64,000 nucleotides of DNA, taken from positions 1 to 64,000 of the forward strand of contig NZ_VMHE01000009.1 in assembly GCF_007559425.1 (NCBI RefSeq), read 5' to 3'. The stretch comes from Allobacillus salarius (lineage in GTDB: Bacteria; Bacillota; Bacilli; Bacillales; Alkalibacillaceae). How positions within the stretch are numbered: position 1 is the stretch's first letter; every line of letters starts with the position of its first letter. Position numbers and translations under genes: made by a program. A model generated the notes under the pieces. That model saw only the letters and a list, made by a program, of their open reading frames with translations, did no database searches and was not told the DNA's origin. Of this stretch, positions 15,925 through 24,198 are shown in pieces.

Positions 15925-16818
15925 CTAACCCGTCTTCTTCTCTTTTTTCTCGGAGGATTTTTTCTTGGATGTGCTTTTTTCGGATGATTTCTTTGCCGTC
16001 GATTTCTTTTGTGTCGACTTTTTCTTTATTCCGGTCGATTTTTTCTTGTTTTTTTGCAAGGATTTTTCTAAAGCATCCATCAGATCAGTGACATTATCCT
16101 GCTTTTTCGGTTCTTTTGGAATGGTGACTTCTTCCCCGTCTTTTTTCTGTTCGATTAAGTCCTCTAAATTTTCACGGTACTCATCTTTATATTGTGTTGG
16201 ATCGAATTCCGCTGTTAGTTGGTCGATAAGCAATTTTGCCGTATCGAGTTCTTTTTTACCGACATCCTCTTGCTCAGGTACATTCGGTACTTCTCCGACA
16301 TTTCTCACTTCATCCGGATAATGAATCGTTTCCATGATTAATGTATTTTCGTAAACACGAACGACAGCAAGGTGTTCTTTTGAACGAATCGTGATTTTAG
16401 CCACTCCTATTTTCCCTGTGTCTTCCAAAGCTTTTCTTAATAACGAATACGCTTTTGCTCCTCCTGAGTTCGGAGAAAGATAATAGCTTCGATCAAAATA
16501 AATCGGGTCAATTTCTTCCAATTGAACAAAGTCCAAAATCTCAACCGATTTATCATCATTTTCCTCTTTTAACTCTTCTAATTCTTCATCGGTCAAAATG
16601 ACGTACTTCCCTTTGGCATATTCAAACCCTTTAACAATTTCATCGTTTTCAACATCATCGCGTCCACATTCTGGGCATGTTTTTTTATAACGGATCGGAG
16701 TCTTACATTCTTTATGAAGTTGGCGTAATTTGATATCTTTATTTTCTGTCGCAGAATGCAACTTTACGGGTATATTCACAAGGCCAAAGCTAATGGATCC
16801 TTTCCACATCGTATGCAT
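15925..16818 (-). CDS. ku: Ku DNA end-binding protein (NHEJ)
   Basis: The 297-residue Ku homodimer subunit (B. subtilis YkoV type) binds DNA ends and recruits LigD for non-homologous end joining, chiefly in spores and resting cells. The N-terminal MHTMWKGSISFGLVNIPVKL and the ring core (to ~250) are typical; a CPECGR zinc-like pair lies at ~48-53. The C-terminus from ~250 is a lysine/serine-rich tail with KKSTQKKSTAKKSS repeats, as in Ku tails that bind DNA and stimulate ligase. AGGAGG lies 10 nt upstream of the ATG. It is divergent from ligD, 150 bp away, so the two share a promoter region. Confidence 0.95.
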   Translation of the reverse strand: MHTMWKGSISFGLVNIPVKLHSATENKDIKLRQLHKECKTPIRYKKTCPECGRDDVENDEIVKGFEYAKGKYVILTDEELEELKEENDDKSVEILDFVQLEEIDPIYFDRSYYLSPNSGGAKAYSLLRKALEDTGKIGVAKITIRSKEHLAVVRVYENTLIMETIHYPDEVRNVGEVPNVPEQEDVGKKELDTAKLLIDQLTAEFDPTQYKDEYRENLEDLIEQKKDGEEVTIPKEPKKQDNVTDLMDALEKSLQKNKKKSTGIKKKSTQKKSTAKKSSEKSTSKKKSSEKKEKKTG

Positions 16819-16968
16819 AAGGGGCTTCCCTCCTAGTCGAAATCAAAGTATTGGTCCTCTTTATATTCCCGAATTCATACGAATTTATTCATTGGATAAT
16901 GGTGTAAAGAGTTCATTTCTGTGGTATCAATAACTACGAGGCTTGTGTACATAAGGATGGTGATGGTC

Positions 16969-18699
16969 ATGTGGAAACCAATGCTAACCACATACAGCGA
17001 GGATGCGCCAATTGGCGACCAGTGGCGCTATGAAGTGAAATACGACGGTTTTCGCTGTGGTTTGGAATGGAAAGCAAGTAGAGTTACCTTATGGTCCAGA
17101 AATGGAAAAGAATTAAATGATCAATTTCCTGAAATCATCAAAGCCTGTGAAGAAAACCAAGACGCCTTCGAAAATGACCTTCCTTTATTGCTCGATTGCG
17201 AATTAGTGATTCCCGTCACGAATTTGCGTACCAATTTTTCTGAGTTGCAAACGCGAGGTCGAATGAAATCAACGGAGGCCATAGCAAAAAAAGCGGCGGA
17301 ACGGCCTGCCAAGCTTTATGTGTTTGATTTACTGAAACATACCGGAAAATCATTAAAGAAAAAAACGTACCAAGACAGGCGCAATCAGCTAGAGAAGCTA
17401 TTCAAAAAGAACCCGACCAAAAGGTTAAATCTGGTAACCCAATACAAAGATTTAACCAGCATCGAAGAAGATGTATTTTTGCATCAAGCTGAAGGCATTT
17501 TAGCCAAGAAAGTTGATTCAACCTATCAAGAAAATACACGCTCAAAACAATGGTTAAAAATCAAAAACTGGCGGCAGGTTCAAGGCATCGTTACGGGATG
17601 GAATCAAGCGAACGATTATTACGACCTTAGCGTTTATGACAAGCAAGAACTTGTTCCACTCGGTAAGGTAAAAAACGGTTTTCCAGACGACGACCGACAG
17701 ACGTTGAATCAATTCATCCGAGAAAATGGACAAAAACTGAACCAATCCACTTGGCAAATCCCTGAAGGCGTTTGCATTGAAGTAAACTGTTTGAATGCAC
17801 GCAATGGAGAAATTCGCGAACCGTTATTTAATCAGTTTCGATTTGATTTAGTTCCAAAAGAGTGTACGTGGGACCGCGTTCAAGAACAACTCGCCCAACT
17901 TCCGGAAGACATTGACTACTCAAATTTGGATAAACAACTGTTTTCCAAAGCAAGGAAAGTGGATTTATTGATCCATTTACGAAAAGTTGCACCATTGATG
18001 CTCCCCCATTTGTACAATAAAAAATTAACGGTCATTCGCTTTCCAGACGGAATTTATGAAGAGTCGTTTTACCAAAAACATGTCCCAGAATACGCGCCTG
18101 GATATTTCCAAGGAAATGAACATCTTGTCTGCAATGATTTAAAGAGTCTGATCTGGTTAGGCAATCATGCGGCATTGGAGTTTCATGTCCCTTTCAATCG
18201 GTTAGATGAAAAAAATCCGAGGGAAATGGTATTTGACATCGACCCACCAAATCAAAGCAAGTTCCCAGTTGCCGTAAAAGCCGCCCAACTGATCAAAGAA
18301 TTATGCGATTATAAAGAGTTGGTCTCCATCGCTAAGACTTCTGGACGAAAAGGATTACAAATCCATATTCCAACGGACGGAGCATGGACGTATGACGAAA
18401 CGAGAGAGTTCATGGAAACAGTAGCTAAAGTACTTGTACAAAAATATCCCGATTTATTTACGATTGAACGAATGAAAAAAAATAGAGGCGAACGCGTTTA
18501 TATTGATTTCTTACAACATGCTGAAGGAAAAACAATCATCGCTCCTTACTCCCCTCGTGGACAAGGAAATGCAACGGTAGCCACTCCATTATTTTGGGAG
18601 GAAGTGAATGAAGATTTAGATCCGAATGATTACACGGTTTTTAACGTAGCTGAGCGGCTGCGTAAAAAAGGATGCCCTTTTCAATATGGTCAACAGTGA
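16969..18699 (+). CDS. ligD: ATP-dependent DNA ligase D (ligase-polymerase)
   Basis: The ~576-residue protein has an N-terminal ATP-dependent ligase domain with the adenylated Lys ~24 in EVKYDGFR and motif V-like LAKKVDSTYQ / QWLKIKNW. A C-terminal primase-polymerase domain (~290 to the end) has the catalytic DxD in VFDIDPPN and TSGRKGLQIHIP. No nuclease domain is present, as in Bacillus YkoU. It fills and seals ends bound by Ku. Several in-frame starts crowd around 16957-16969; the ATG at 16969 best suits the homologous N-terminus (MWKPMLT), but the ribosome site is weak, so the exact start is uncertain. Confidence 0.93.
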   Translation: MWKPMLTTYSEDAPIGDQWRYEVKYDGFRCGLEWKASRVTLWSRNGKELNDQFPEIIKACEENQDAFENDLPLLLDCELVIPVTNLRTNFSELQTRGRMKSTEAIAKKAAERPAKLYVFDLLKHTGKSLKKKTYQDRRNQLEKLFKKNPTKRLNLVTQYKDLTSIEEDVFLHQAEGILAKKVDSTYQENTRSKQWLKIKNWRQVQGIVTGWNQANDYYDLSVYDKQELVPLGKVKNGFPDDDRQTLNQFIRENGQKLNQSTWQIPEGVCIEVNCLNARNGEIREPLFNQFRFDLVPKECTWDRVQEQLAQLPEDIDYSNLDKQLFSKARKVDLLIHLRKVAPLMLPHLYNKKLTVIRFPDGIYEESFYQKHVPEYAPGYFQGNEHLVCNDLKSLIWLGNHAALEFHVPFNRLDEKNPREMVFDIDPPNQSKFPVAVKAAQLIKELCDYKELVSIAKTSGRKGLQIHIPTDGAWTYDETREFMETVAKVLVQKYPDLFTIERMKKNRGERVYIDFLQHAEGKTIIAPYSPRGQGNATVATPLFWEEVNEDLDPNDYTVFNVAERLRKKGCPFQYGQQ

Positions 18700-18751
18700 G
18701 GAATACTTTTCACTGGGAAGGGTATTTGTTGTTTATGAGGAGTGATAAACA

Positions 18752-18928
18752 ATGCCTTACATCCAAATTAATGACCTCGATATTGAAGCCGCACCTTTTC
18801 AGGACTTAGCGCAAGCAAGACAGTTTTGTACAGAGGAACAAATCGTCGTGAAACATGAAGATACCTTTTATGTCGTGAACGAGACATTTGAAGAAGATCT
18901 AATCACTTATGGATATGAAAAAGTCTAA
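18752..18928 (+). CDS. Small 58-residue protein downstream of ligD
   Basis: An open frame of 58 codons (MPYIQINDLDIEAAPF... ending YGYEKV) with GAGGAGTG 8 nt before the ATG, 52 nt behind ligD and ahead of a strong terminator, so probably in the ligD transcript. The protein is acidic and soluble, with no membrane segment. No family recognised. Composition and codon use look like a real gene. Its placement suggests, without proof, a link to end joining. Confidence 0.7.
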   Translation: MPYIQINDLDIEAAPFQDLAQARQFCTEEQIVVKHEDTFYVVNETFEEDLITYGYEKV

Positions 18929-18933
18929 TGCAA

Positions 18934-18970
18934 TCATCACCGGTTGAGAAATTTCCGGTGGTGATTTTTT
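18934..18970 (+). terminator. Terminator of the ligD transcript
   Basis: Stem ATCACCGG/CCGGTGGTGAT followed by T6. Confidence 0.85.
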
Positions 18971-18975
18971 AGATT

Positions 18976-19110
18976 TGGCTCATATATGTTTGAATGGGTC
19001 TCATATTTCTGTTCAGCAGGTTCCTATTTTTGAAATTCATGCCTTTATATTTTTCTCATGGGAACATATCAGCCTAATTAGGCAAACACACGAGCAGGGT
19101 ACATATGATC
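18976..19110 (+). repeat. Degenerate 21-bp-phased CATAT array
   Basis: CATAT-like heads begin at 18981, 19002, 19023 (degenerate) and 19065, all multiples of 21 bp apart, with G/T-rich bases before them. This looks like a decayed, opposite-orientation member of the 15.3-kb family. A perfect palindrome GCCTAATTAGGC lies at 19072-19083. The rest of the stretch to 19295 shows nothing I recognise except the LytTR ribosome site. Confidence 0.6.
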
Positions 19111-19295
19111 GCTATTAAGCGATATGACCTTGTCTCAGAAGAGGACTTTAATCAACGGTTATCGAAATAATGATTGTCGAGCAGCATGTCATGAACATAT
19201 TAAGGTAACTTATCGCATCATTACAACGGGTTATGCAAGTGATCAACTACATAAATATTCAATCGACTATACTTTAATTACCGGGAGGAGGAACA

Positions 19296-19754
19296 TTGTT
19301 GAAAGTAAAAATTGATCTGGATGAAAACCATCATGAAACGACCATCACGATTCATGCGAAGGAGTGGTCTAAAGAATTGGAACTCTTAGTTGAAAAATTA
19401 AAAGAACAAACAACCGGTAAATTGATTGGTACGGAAAATGACAAATCAATCTTACTCCATCCAAATGAAATCGACTTCATCTATGCACAGGAACGAAAAG
19501 TATTTGCTGCCGTGAACAAAAGATCCATAGAGATTAACATGAAGCTTTATGAGGTGGAAGAATTGTTGGAGACTTATCACTTTACCCGCTTCTCAAAGTC
19601 AGTCATTGGAAACCTGCAACAAATAGATTCATTCGAGTTAAGTTTTAACGGAAACCTTTGTGTCTTTTTCCGTTCGGGTAACAAGGAGTATGTTTCACGG
19701 AAATACGTCATGAATGTAAAAGAAAAGCTTATACTAGGAGGTGGTTCGAAATGA
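19296..19754 (+). CDS. LytTR-domain transcriptional regulator
   Basis: A 152-residue DNA-binding protein with a LytTR domain at ~50-148 (IDFIYAQERKVFAAV, FTRFSKSVIGNLQQIDSF, GNKEYVSRKYV) and no receiver domain. The N-terminal ~45 residues are a short acidic segment. This LytTR plus DUF3021 membrane-protein arrangement recurs in Firmicutes and acts as a two-protein regulatory module, the membrane protein holding or inhibiting the regulator. It starts at TTG (19296 or 19299) behind GGGAGGAGG. The stop overlaps the next gene's ATG (ATGA). Confidence 0.9.
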   Translation: MLKVKIDLDENHHETTITIHAKEWSKELELLVEKLKEQTTGKLIGTENDKSILLHPNEIDFIYAQERKVFAAVNKRSIEINMKLYEVEELLETYHFTRFSKSVIGNLQQIDSFELSFNGNLCVFFRSGNKEYVSRKYVMNVKEKLILGGGSK

Positions 19755-20158
19755 TGGCTGAAGCATTCAAAAGAAGTCTTGGCGGCATGGCGTTCGCAGC
19801 GTTAATCACGTTTATTTTCATTACAGTACTCTTAATTACAGAAACTGAATCAACTATTTTGGACATATGGAAAGGAATGTTCGGTTCTTTAATTATGGGG
19901 ATTTACTTTGGCTCAGCGTCGTTGATTTTTGACAATGAAAAATGGAGCCCATTAAAACAGACAATCATTCATTTTTTCTTGTCCGTGACCGTTTGGCTTC
20001 CTCTTGCACTCCTTCTTGGTTGGGTACCTGTTGGAATCATTCCAATCGTGATGGGTTTAGTTGGTTTTGTATTTATTTACACAGTATTTTGGTTTGTTTT
20101 GCGGAGTTACTTTTCAAAAGTCGAAAAGGATTTAAATGAGCATCTCAAAAAAACGTAA
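19751..20158 (+). CDS. DUF3021 membrane protein, partner of LytTR regulator
   Basis: A 135-residue protein with four membrane helices (about 13-33, 40-60, 72-90 and 97-118) and a charged cytosolic tail (KVEKDLNEHLKKT), matching the DUF3021 pattern. The 4-nt overlap with the LytTR gene supports coupled expression and a physical or regulatory partnership. The signal sensed is unknown. Target genes are not evident, but such modules often regulate an adjacent transporter or themselves. Confidence 0.85.
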   Translation: MMAEAFKRSLGGMAFAALITFIFITVLLITETESTILDIWKGMFGSLIMGIYFGSASLIFDNEKWSPLKQTIIHFFLSVTVWLPLALLLGWVPVGIIPIVMGLVGFVFIYTVFWFVLRSYFSKVEKDLNEHLKKT

Positions 20159-20192
20159 AAAAATGGCTGGCAACCCATGAAGGGAGCCAGCC
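20154..20192 (-). terminator. Terminator of the amidase-holin pair
   Basis: Stem GGCTGGC (20165-20171) / GCCAGCC (20186-20192), followed on the minus strand by a T-run formed by the As at 20154-20163. Confidence 0.85.
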
Positions 20193-20197
20193 GCCTA

Positions 20198-20446
20198 TTA
20201 TCGATTTCTCATTTGTTTAAACAGCTGATGACTAAACACAGCAGCACCAGCAATCAAGATCGATTGGATGGTTGATTCAAACGAGAGACCTAGCATCACA
20301 CCGGTTAACAGGAAACTCAGACCAAGCAATGTGATTGGGATAAAGCGTGTTGGTAGATTCGTTGATATTTTTAAAATCCGACCGATGATGATCAATACGG
20401 GAATCAAAATATAAGCTTCTTCCATAATAAAATCCAACATAGCCAA
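20198..20446 (-). CDS. Holin-like membrane protein
   Basis: An 82-residue protein with three hydrophobic helices (residues ~8-25, ~34-52 and ~58-75) and a basic C-terminus (HQLFKQMRNR), the layout of phage holins (Bacillus phage type). AAGGGGG lies 7 nt before the TTG at 20446, which is the likely start; the ATG two codons later is poorly spaced. It follows the amidase gene by 13 nt, giving a two-gene lysis pair. Holins permeabilise the membrane so that the amidase reaches the wall. Confidence 0.75.
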   Translation of the reverse strand: MAMLDFIMEEAYILIPVLIIIGRILKISTNLPTRFIPITLLGLSFLLTGVMLGLSFESTIQSILIAGAAVFSHQLFKQMRNR

Positions 20447-20459
20447 TGTTATTCCCCCT

Positions 20460-21149
20460 TTACTTGCGAAGGATATCGATGAACGCTTCGTACCCTGCCT
20501 TCTTGAGCTGTTCGATTCTTTTCTCAGCATTCTCCCTTTTATGAAAGGAACCTGTGACAACACGATATAATGTCGTTCCTTTATCCGTCGGTTCCTGGGA
20601 TGCTTGTCTATAAGGAACGCCTTCTTCTGCACAGATCGCTTGAACGACGCATTCGTAAAGACCTTCGCGATAGTTCTTGTCTTTTAATCTATGCAGGTTT
20701 GGTCCATCTAAGAAGCCATATTCTACAATTGTTACTCTGGCACTACCTGTTTCGCGGTTCATATAATAATAGTCTCGCTTACGATTACCTGGATACGTTT
20801 TGGTGAAAATTCGTCTAAAAGGATACCCTGCTTCTTCAAATTTCTGCCGTAGATTTTTTTCGAAAGACCCATCCGCATAAATGCTGTGAATCAATTCCGC
20901 ACCGGAACCACCGCCAGCATTAAAGTGATGTGATATTGCTTTTTCATATTTTGATACGGCAGCGGTGCGTTCATCCCTTGAAAGATTTCGATCTGATTTT
21001 CTGGTCACAGTACTCGAAACACCTAATTCATTCAGTCTCTGATTGACATATAGAGCTGCCTCAAGTGACCATTCTTTTTCCGCTACACCATCATGGAAGG
21101 CTCCAGTATCACTTCCACCATGGCCAGCGTCTTGAATCCATTTAGTCAT
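20460..21149 (-). CDS. N-acetylmuramoyl-L-alanine amidase with SPOR domain
   Basis: The 229-residue enzyme cleaves the amide bond between muramic acid and the stem peptide. It has an Amidase_3 domain (~1-175) with zinc-ligand regions DAGHGG (His ~10), EKEW and SHHFNAG, and the catalytic-Glu motif VEYGFLDG. A C-terminal SPOR repeat (~190-229, LYRVVTGSFHKRENAEKRIE) binds denuded glycan. There is no signal peptide, consistent with phage-type export through the neighbouring holin or lysis-released activity. GGAGGG lies before the ATG. Phage endolysin remnant or a co-opted mother-cell lysis enzyme are both possible. Confidence 0.9.
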   Translation of the reverse strand: MTKWIQDAGHGGSDTGAFHDGVAEKEWSLEAALYVNQRLNELGVSSTVTRKSDRNLSRDERTAAVSKYEKAISHHFNAGGGSGAELIHSIYADGSFEKNLRQKFEEAGYPFRRIFTKTYPGNRKRDYYYMNRETGSARVTIVEYGFLDGPNLHRLKDKNYREGLYECVVQAICAEEGVPYRQASQEPTDKGTTLYRVVTGSFHKRENAEKRIEQLKKAGYEAFIDILRK

Positions 21150-21347
21150 ATCATCCCTCCTTCATTAATAGATTATGAAAATACATGAAATCTGCTTGAG
21201 TATCTGTTTATAGAATCGTATATTTGTCGAAAAATGGGTGGAAAGATCGTTTAAAATAGGCGATTAGAGTTGTTTGATTATGCGAAATTTGAAAAGAAAT
21301 ATTTATTTCAACCTATTATCAATTTGTTTTACAGCTAAATAAAGAAC

Positions 21348-21383
21348 ATAAAAAAAGGCCTCTTTTAGAGGCTTTTTTTATGT
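21348..21383. terminator. Hairpin terminator
   Basis: GCCTC/GAGGC stem flanked by an A-run and T7, able to work in both directions; it lies downstream of the 144-residue hypothetical gene on the minus strand. Confidence 0.75.
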
Positions 21384-21400
21384 ATTGTAATTTAATGTTG

Positions 21401-21835
21401 CTAAATTAGTTCTAAAACAATTTCAGATAATCTGTGCCTGATAACTAATTGTGTTTTTCTAGCTTTTTCATTTAGTTCCTCAATATCTTCTGTTTGTTTT
21501 TCCCAAGATAACTTTGTTTCATTTTCTAAGTTTTTTACTTCACTTTCTAACCATGAATGGTATTTGTCATAGGTTTGTACAGCCTTTTCTTCACTCTGAA
21601 ATTCTCCAGGACATTTAAAATGAAGATTTACAAGCTCCTGTTGAAATTCCCTTTCACCCTGTTCAACGATCTTTTGTTTAAAGACCTGAATAATCTCTTT
21701 TATGAAATCATCATCAAAGCCTACTTCGTTCATTTTATTCTCTAAATTATTCAGTGTAATGTTATTTAAATTTTTGTTATCCATCCATAGAGTATCTTTC
21801 ACAATTTTTACTACCTTATCGTTCACTATGTACAC
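21401..21835 (-). CDS. Hypothetical helical protein
   Basis: A 144-residue soluble protein rich in Glu, Lys and Asn, predicted mostly helical, with a long coiled-coil-like C-terminal half (HSWLESEVKNLENETKLSWEKQTEDIEELNEKARK). No family recognised. The start at 21835 is GTG and lacks a good ribosome site; a second GTG 9 nt downstream is an alternative. It is AT-rich compared with the neighbours. Monocistronic with its own terminator. Confidence 0.6.
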   Translation of the reverse strand: MYIVNDKVVKIVKDTLWMDNKNLNNITLNNLENKMNEVGFDDDFIKEIIQVFKQKIVEQGEREFQQELVNLHFKCPGEFQSEEKAVQTYDKYHSWLESEVKNLENETKLSWEKQTEDIEELNEKARKTQLVIRHRLSEIVLELI

Positions 21836-21892
21836 CGCCTATTATTGAACTTCCTTTTATTAATATAGCATAATCCACTTATATGTTTTTAA

Positions 21893-21921
21893 AAAAAGCC
21901 AGGCGAATGCCTGGCTTTTCA
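21893..21921. terminator. Terminator of the PepSY gene
   Basis: Perfect stem AAAAGCCAGGC/GCCTGGCTTTT with GAAT loop. Confidence 0.9.
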
Positions 21922-21927
21922 TATCAT

Positions 21928-22584
21928 TTAATCATCATATTCAACACTTAATACTTTTCCTGTCTTAGCATCAATTTCGACTTCTGCTTCTTGTTCGTCA
22001 TCTTCAAACTCAATTTCAAAAATTTGTTGTCCATCATCTTCATCTAGTTCAGCCTCTTGTACCGTTCCGTTATGAACTTCTTTTGCAATGTCGATTGCTT
22101 TCTCACGGCTAATGATTTCATTTGTTGATGTTTGTTCAGATGACTTTACTTGTTTATGATTAGCTGAGTTTTTCTCGTTTTCGTTTTGATCAGACTCGTT
22201 ATTATCCTCTTTCTCTGTATCTTGTTCGTCGTCACGATCGTCATATTCAACTTCGATGACTTCTCCGGTATACGCATCTACATATACTTCAGCGTCTCTA
22301 TTTTCTTTGCTCTCTATTTCTACTTTGAATAAAAGCTTGCCATTTTCATCTTCCAGTTCAATTTCTTCAATGTTTCCTTGAACTTTGCTAAGTACGATAT
22401 CTTCTAGTTCATGGGCACCGACTAATTTATTTGTATCTATTTCCATATCAGTGTCCACCTCTGTTTCGATACCGTCTTTTCCATAACTTTTATCAAGGGT
22501 TTGATCACTCATTGCAGATACCCCAAAAGCTCCTCCAGCAGTTACAATGACGGCTACTGTACCTAATAATATTTTCTTCTTCAT
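21928..22584 (-). CDS. Secreted or anchored double-PepSY protein (YkoI-like)
   Basis: The 218-residue very acidic protein has an N-terminal membrane segment or signal (4-24) and two PepSY domains (~50-112 and ~155-218). Each ends with the D-AxTGxVxxVEYDD strand. They are joined by an Asn/Glu/Ser-rich linker. PepSY domains are thought to restrain peptidases or sense at the cell surface. B. subtilis YkoI, encoded with the YkoG-YkoH two-component system, is of this type, and a similar system lies at 24.2-26.3 kb here. The density of Asp/Glu fits a high-salt exterior. Confidence 0.82.
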   Translation of the reverse strand: MKKKILLGTVAVIVTAGGAFGVSAMSDQTLDKSYGKDGIETEVDTDMEIDTNKLVGAHELEDIVLSKVQGNIEEIELEDENGKLLFKVEIESKENRDAEVYVDAYTGEVIEVEYDDRDDEQDTEKEDNNESDQNENEKNSANHKQVKSSEQTSTNEIISREKAIDIAKEVHNGTVQEAELDEDDGQQIFEIEFEDDEQEAEVEIDAKTGKVLSVEYDD

Positions 22585-22688
22585 TTAACTTCCTCCTTTT
22601 GTTTCTTGGTATACTCTTACTGTAAACGTTCAATATGAGAAACAACGGATAGAATTATGAGAAAATGATTAGAAAAGAGTAAAAATCC

Positions 22689-22727
22689 ACAAAAAAAGAA
22701 CGAAGGCTAACGTTGCTTCGCTCTTTC
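22689..22727 (-). terminator. Terminator of the 87-residue membrane-protein gene
   Basis: Stem GAGCGAAG/CTTCGTTC on the minus strand followed by T7. Confidence 0.8.
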
Positions 22728-22782
22728 TATTTACGGGCAAATCACCTCGGCAGTTTTGTGTTTTACAAAGGTCTCGATTTGA

Positions 22783-23046
22783 TTAGATGATTATATTAAT
22801 TATGACTACAGTGCCCAATATCACAAATAAAAAATCTATAATTGCCGACTTCTTATTTTCTTCTATTAAAGACTTGTAGAATTCATACACAAAGCTTATG
22901 AAAAGAGCAACTATTATTAATAAAAGACCAACACGATCATTGGTTCCTTCATTACCCAGAATGAGATCTGCTGCAAACAAAAACAAAATAGTAACTACGA
23001 TTCCATAAATAACTTTAATCGTTTGGTTAATTTTTTCTTTACTCAT
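22783..23046 (-). CDS. Small three-helix membrane protein
   Basis: An 87-residue protein with helices at about 9-30, 38-57 and 67-87 and a basic N-terminus. GGGGG precedes the ATG. No family recognised. It lies between two PepSY-protein genes on the same strand but with 250 nt on its left-hand side (upstream in transcription) and its own terminator, so it is probably independently transcribed. Confidence 0.6.
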   Translation of the reverse strand: MSKEKINQTIKVIYGIVVTILFLFAADLILGNEGTNDRVGLLLIIVALFISFVYEFYKSLIEENKKSAIIDFLFVILGTVVIINIII

Positions 23047-23297
23047 CAGATCCCCCTTTATTTATCTCCATTTAACTAAAATGTCTAGTTTATAAATTGA
23101 AAAAAATTGGCGAATCTTAATTATCTTAATTTTACCATAAAGTTTAATTTTTTGTAATTTAGTCTTGAGTTGTGGATTAAAATGTGAGACAAATAAAGTA
23201 GTGAACTATATGATTTTCAAAGAAATCATAGAAGCATTTTATACAATAGTTTCCAAGCATTCACTAATTACGTAAACGTATTTTATCAGCAAATAAA

Positions 23298-24137
23298 TTA
23301 ATCATCTTTAGAAACTGAAATAACTTTCCCTGTAATCGCATTGATTCGAATCACATAATCTTCTTCATCGTCGTCTACTTTCTTTTCTACTTCAACATGG
23401 TAGTAGGCGGTTCCATCGACTTCTTTCAGCTCAATATCTTCTAGTTCTCCAGCTATTTTATCCAAAGCAATTTGACCTGCTTCTTTCTTTGTAATCAATG
23501 TGTATTGACGACTTTCATCTTCAGCTGGATTTTCTTGTTTAGACTGTTCTTTACTCACCCGTTTTTGTTCGCTTAATTCACCTGAGTTTGCATCCACATG
23601 AATTTGAATCGTTTCATGAGAGTTATCAATCGTTAATTTAATGTACGGTTGCTCTTCATCAACGAACTCGGATGAGATGATTTCACCTTTGTATGATTGC
23701 TTCACTTTTGTTTCAGCTTCTGATAGGGTTAGCTGATTTTCTTTATTTTCTTGCGTATTTTCACTTTCGTTCTCTGAATGATTTTCATCTGACGGTGGAT
23801 CTTCGCTTTCTTCGATAATGAAATCTTCATCAGACGTTGATGACTCTTCTGAAGTTTCATCAGAAAGCGGTTGAATATTGAGTACTTGCCCTTCTACAGA
23901 ATCAACGGAAATTAAATATTTACCATTGCTTTCTTCGATTTTCACTTCAAATTGTTCATCTTTCTCTTCAATCGATAGGACTTGAGCTTGGAATCGTTCT
24001 TCAATCCTTTCCTTCACTTCACTAACAGAGAGTTCTTCAGCAGAGGATTCACCGAAAAAGAATTGCTGCGCAATCAGAAAAAGAGTAATCGTCAGTATCG
24101 ATCCTCCAGCCATCCAAAAGATTCTTTCTTTATTCAA
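23298..24137 (-). CDS. Membrane-anchored triple-PepSY-like protein
   Basis: The 279-residue protein has one N-terminal membrane anchor (~8-24) and three extracellular PepSY-like domains (about 35-92, 135-193 and 210-279). They are separated by Ser/Glu/Asn-rich acidic linkers; the last domain ends with RINAITGKVISVSKDD. It lies 61 nt downstream of the sensor kinase gene on the same strand, so it is probably co-transcribed. This parallels B. subtilis ykoG-ykoH-ykoI. It may sit at the surface and tune the kinase or a protease; that role is inferred. Confidence 0.82.
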   Translation of the reverse strand: MNKERIFWMAGGSILTITLFLIAQQFFFGESSAEELSVSEVKERIEERFQAQVLSIEEKDEQFEVKIEESNGKYLISVDSVEGQVLNIQPLSDETSEESSTSDEDFIIEESEDPPSDENHSENESENTQENKENQLTLSEAETKVKQSYKGEIISSEFVDEEQPYIKLTIDNSHETIQIHVDANSGELSEQKRVSKEQSKQENPAEDESRQYTLITKKEAGQIALDKIAGELEDIELKEVDGTAYYHVEVEKKVDDDEEDYVIRINAITGKVISVSKDD

Positions 24138-24198
24138 AAGGCATTAACCTCCTTGAGTTGTCCATTTTAACCAAAGTATAAAACATAGAGATTAAAAT

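Noticed and set aside
19124..19315. Open frame of 63 codons before the LytTR gene
   Set aside because: It runs into the LytTR start and lacks a ribosome site; composition unlike coding neighbours.
20154..21149. Remnant prophage
   Set aside because: Only the amidase and holin are phage-like; no integrase, structural genes or attachment sites are visible around them.
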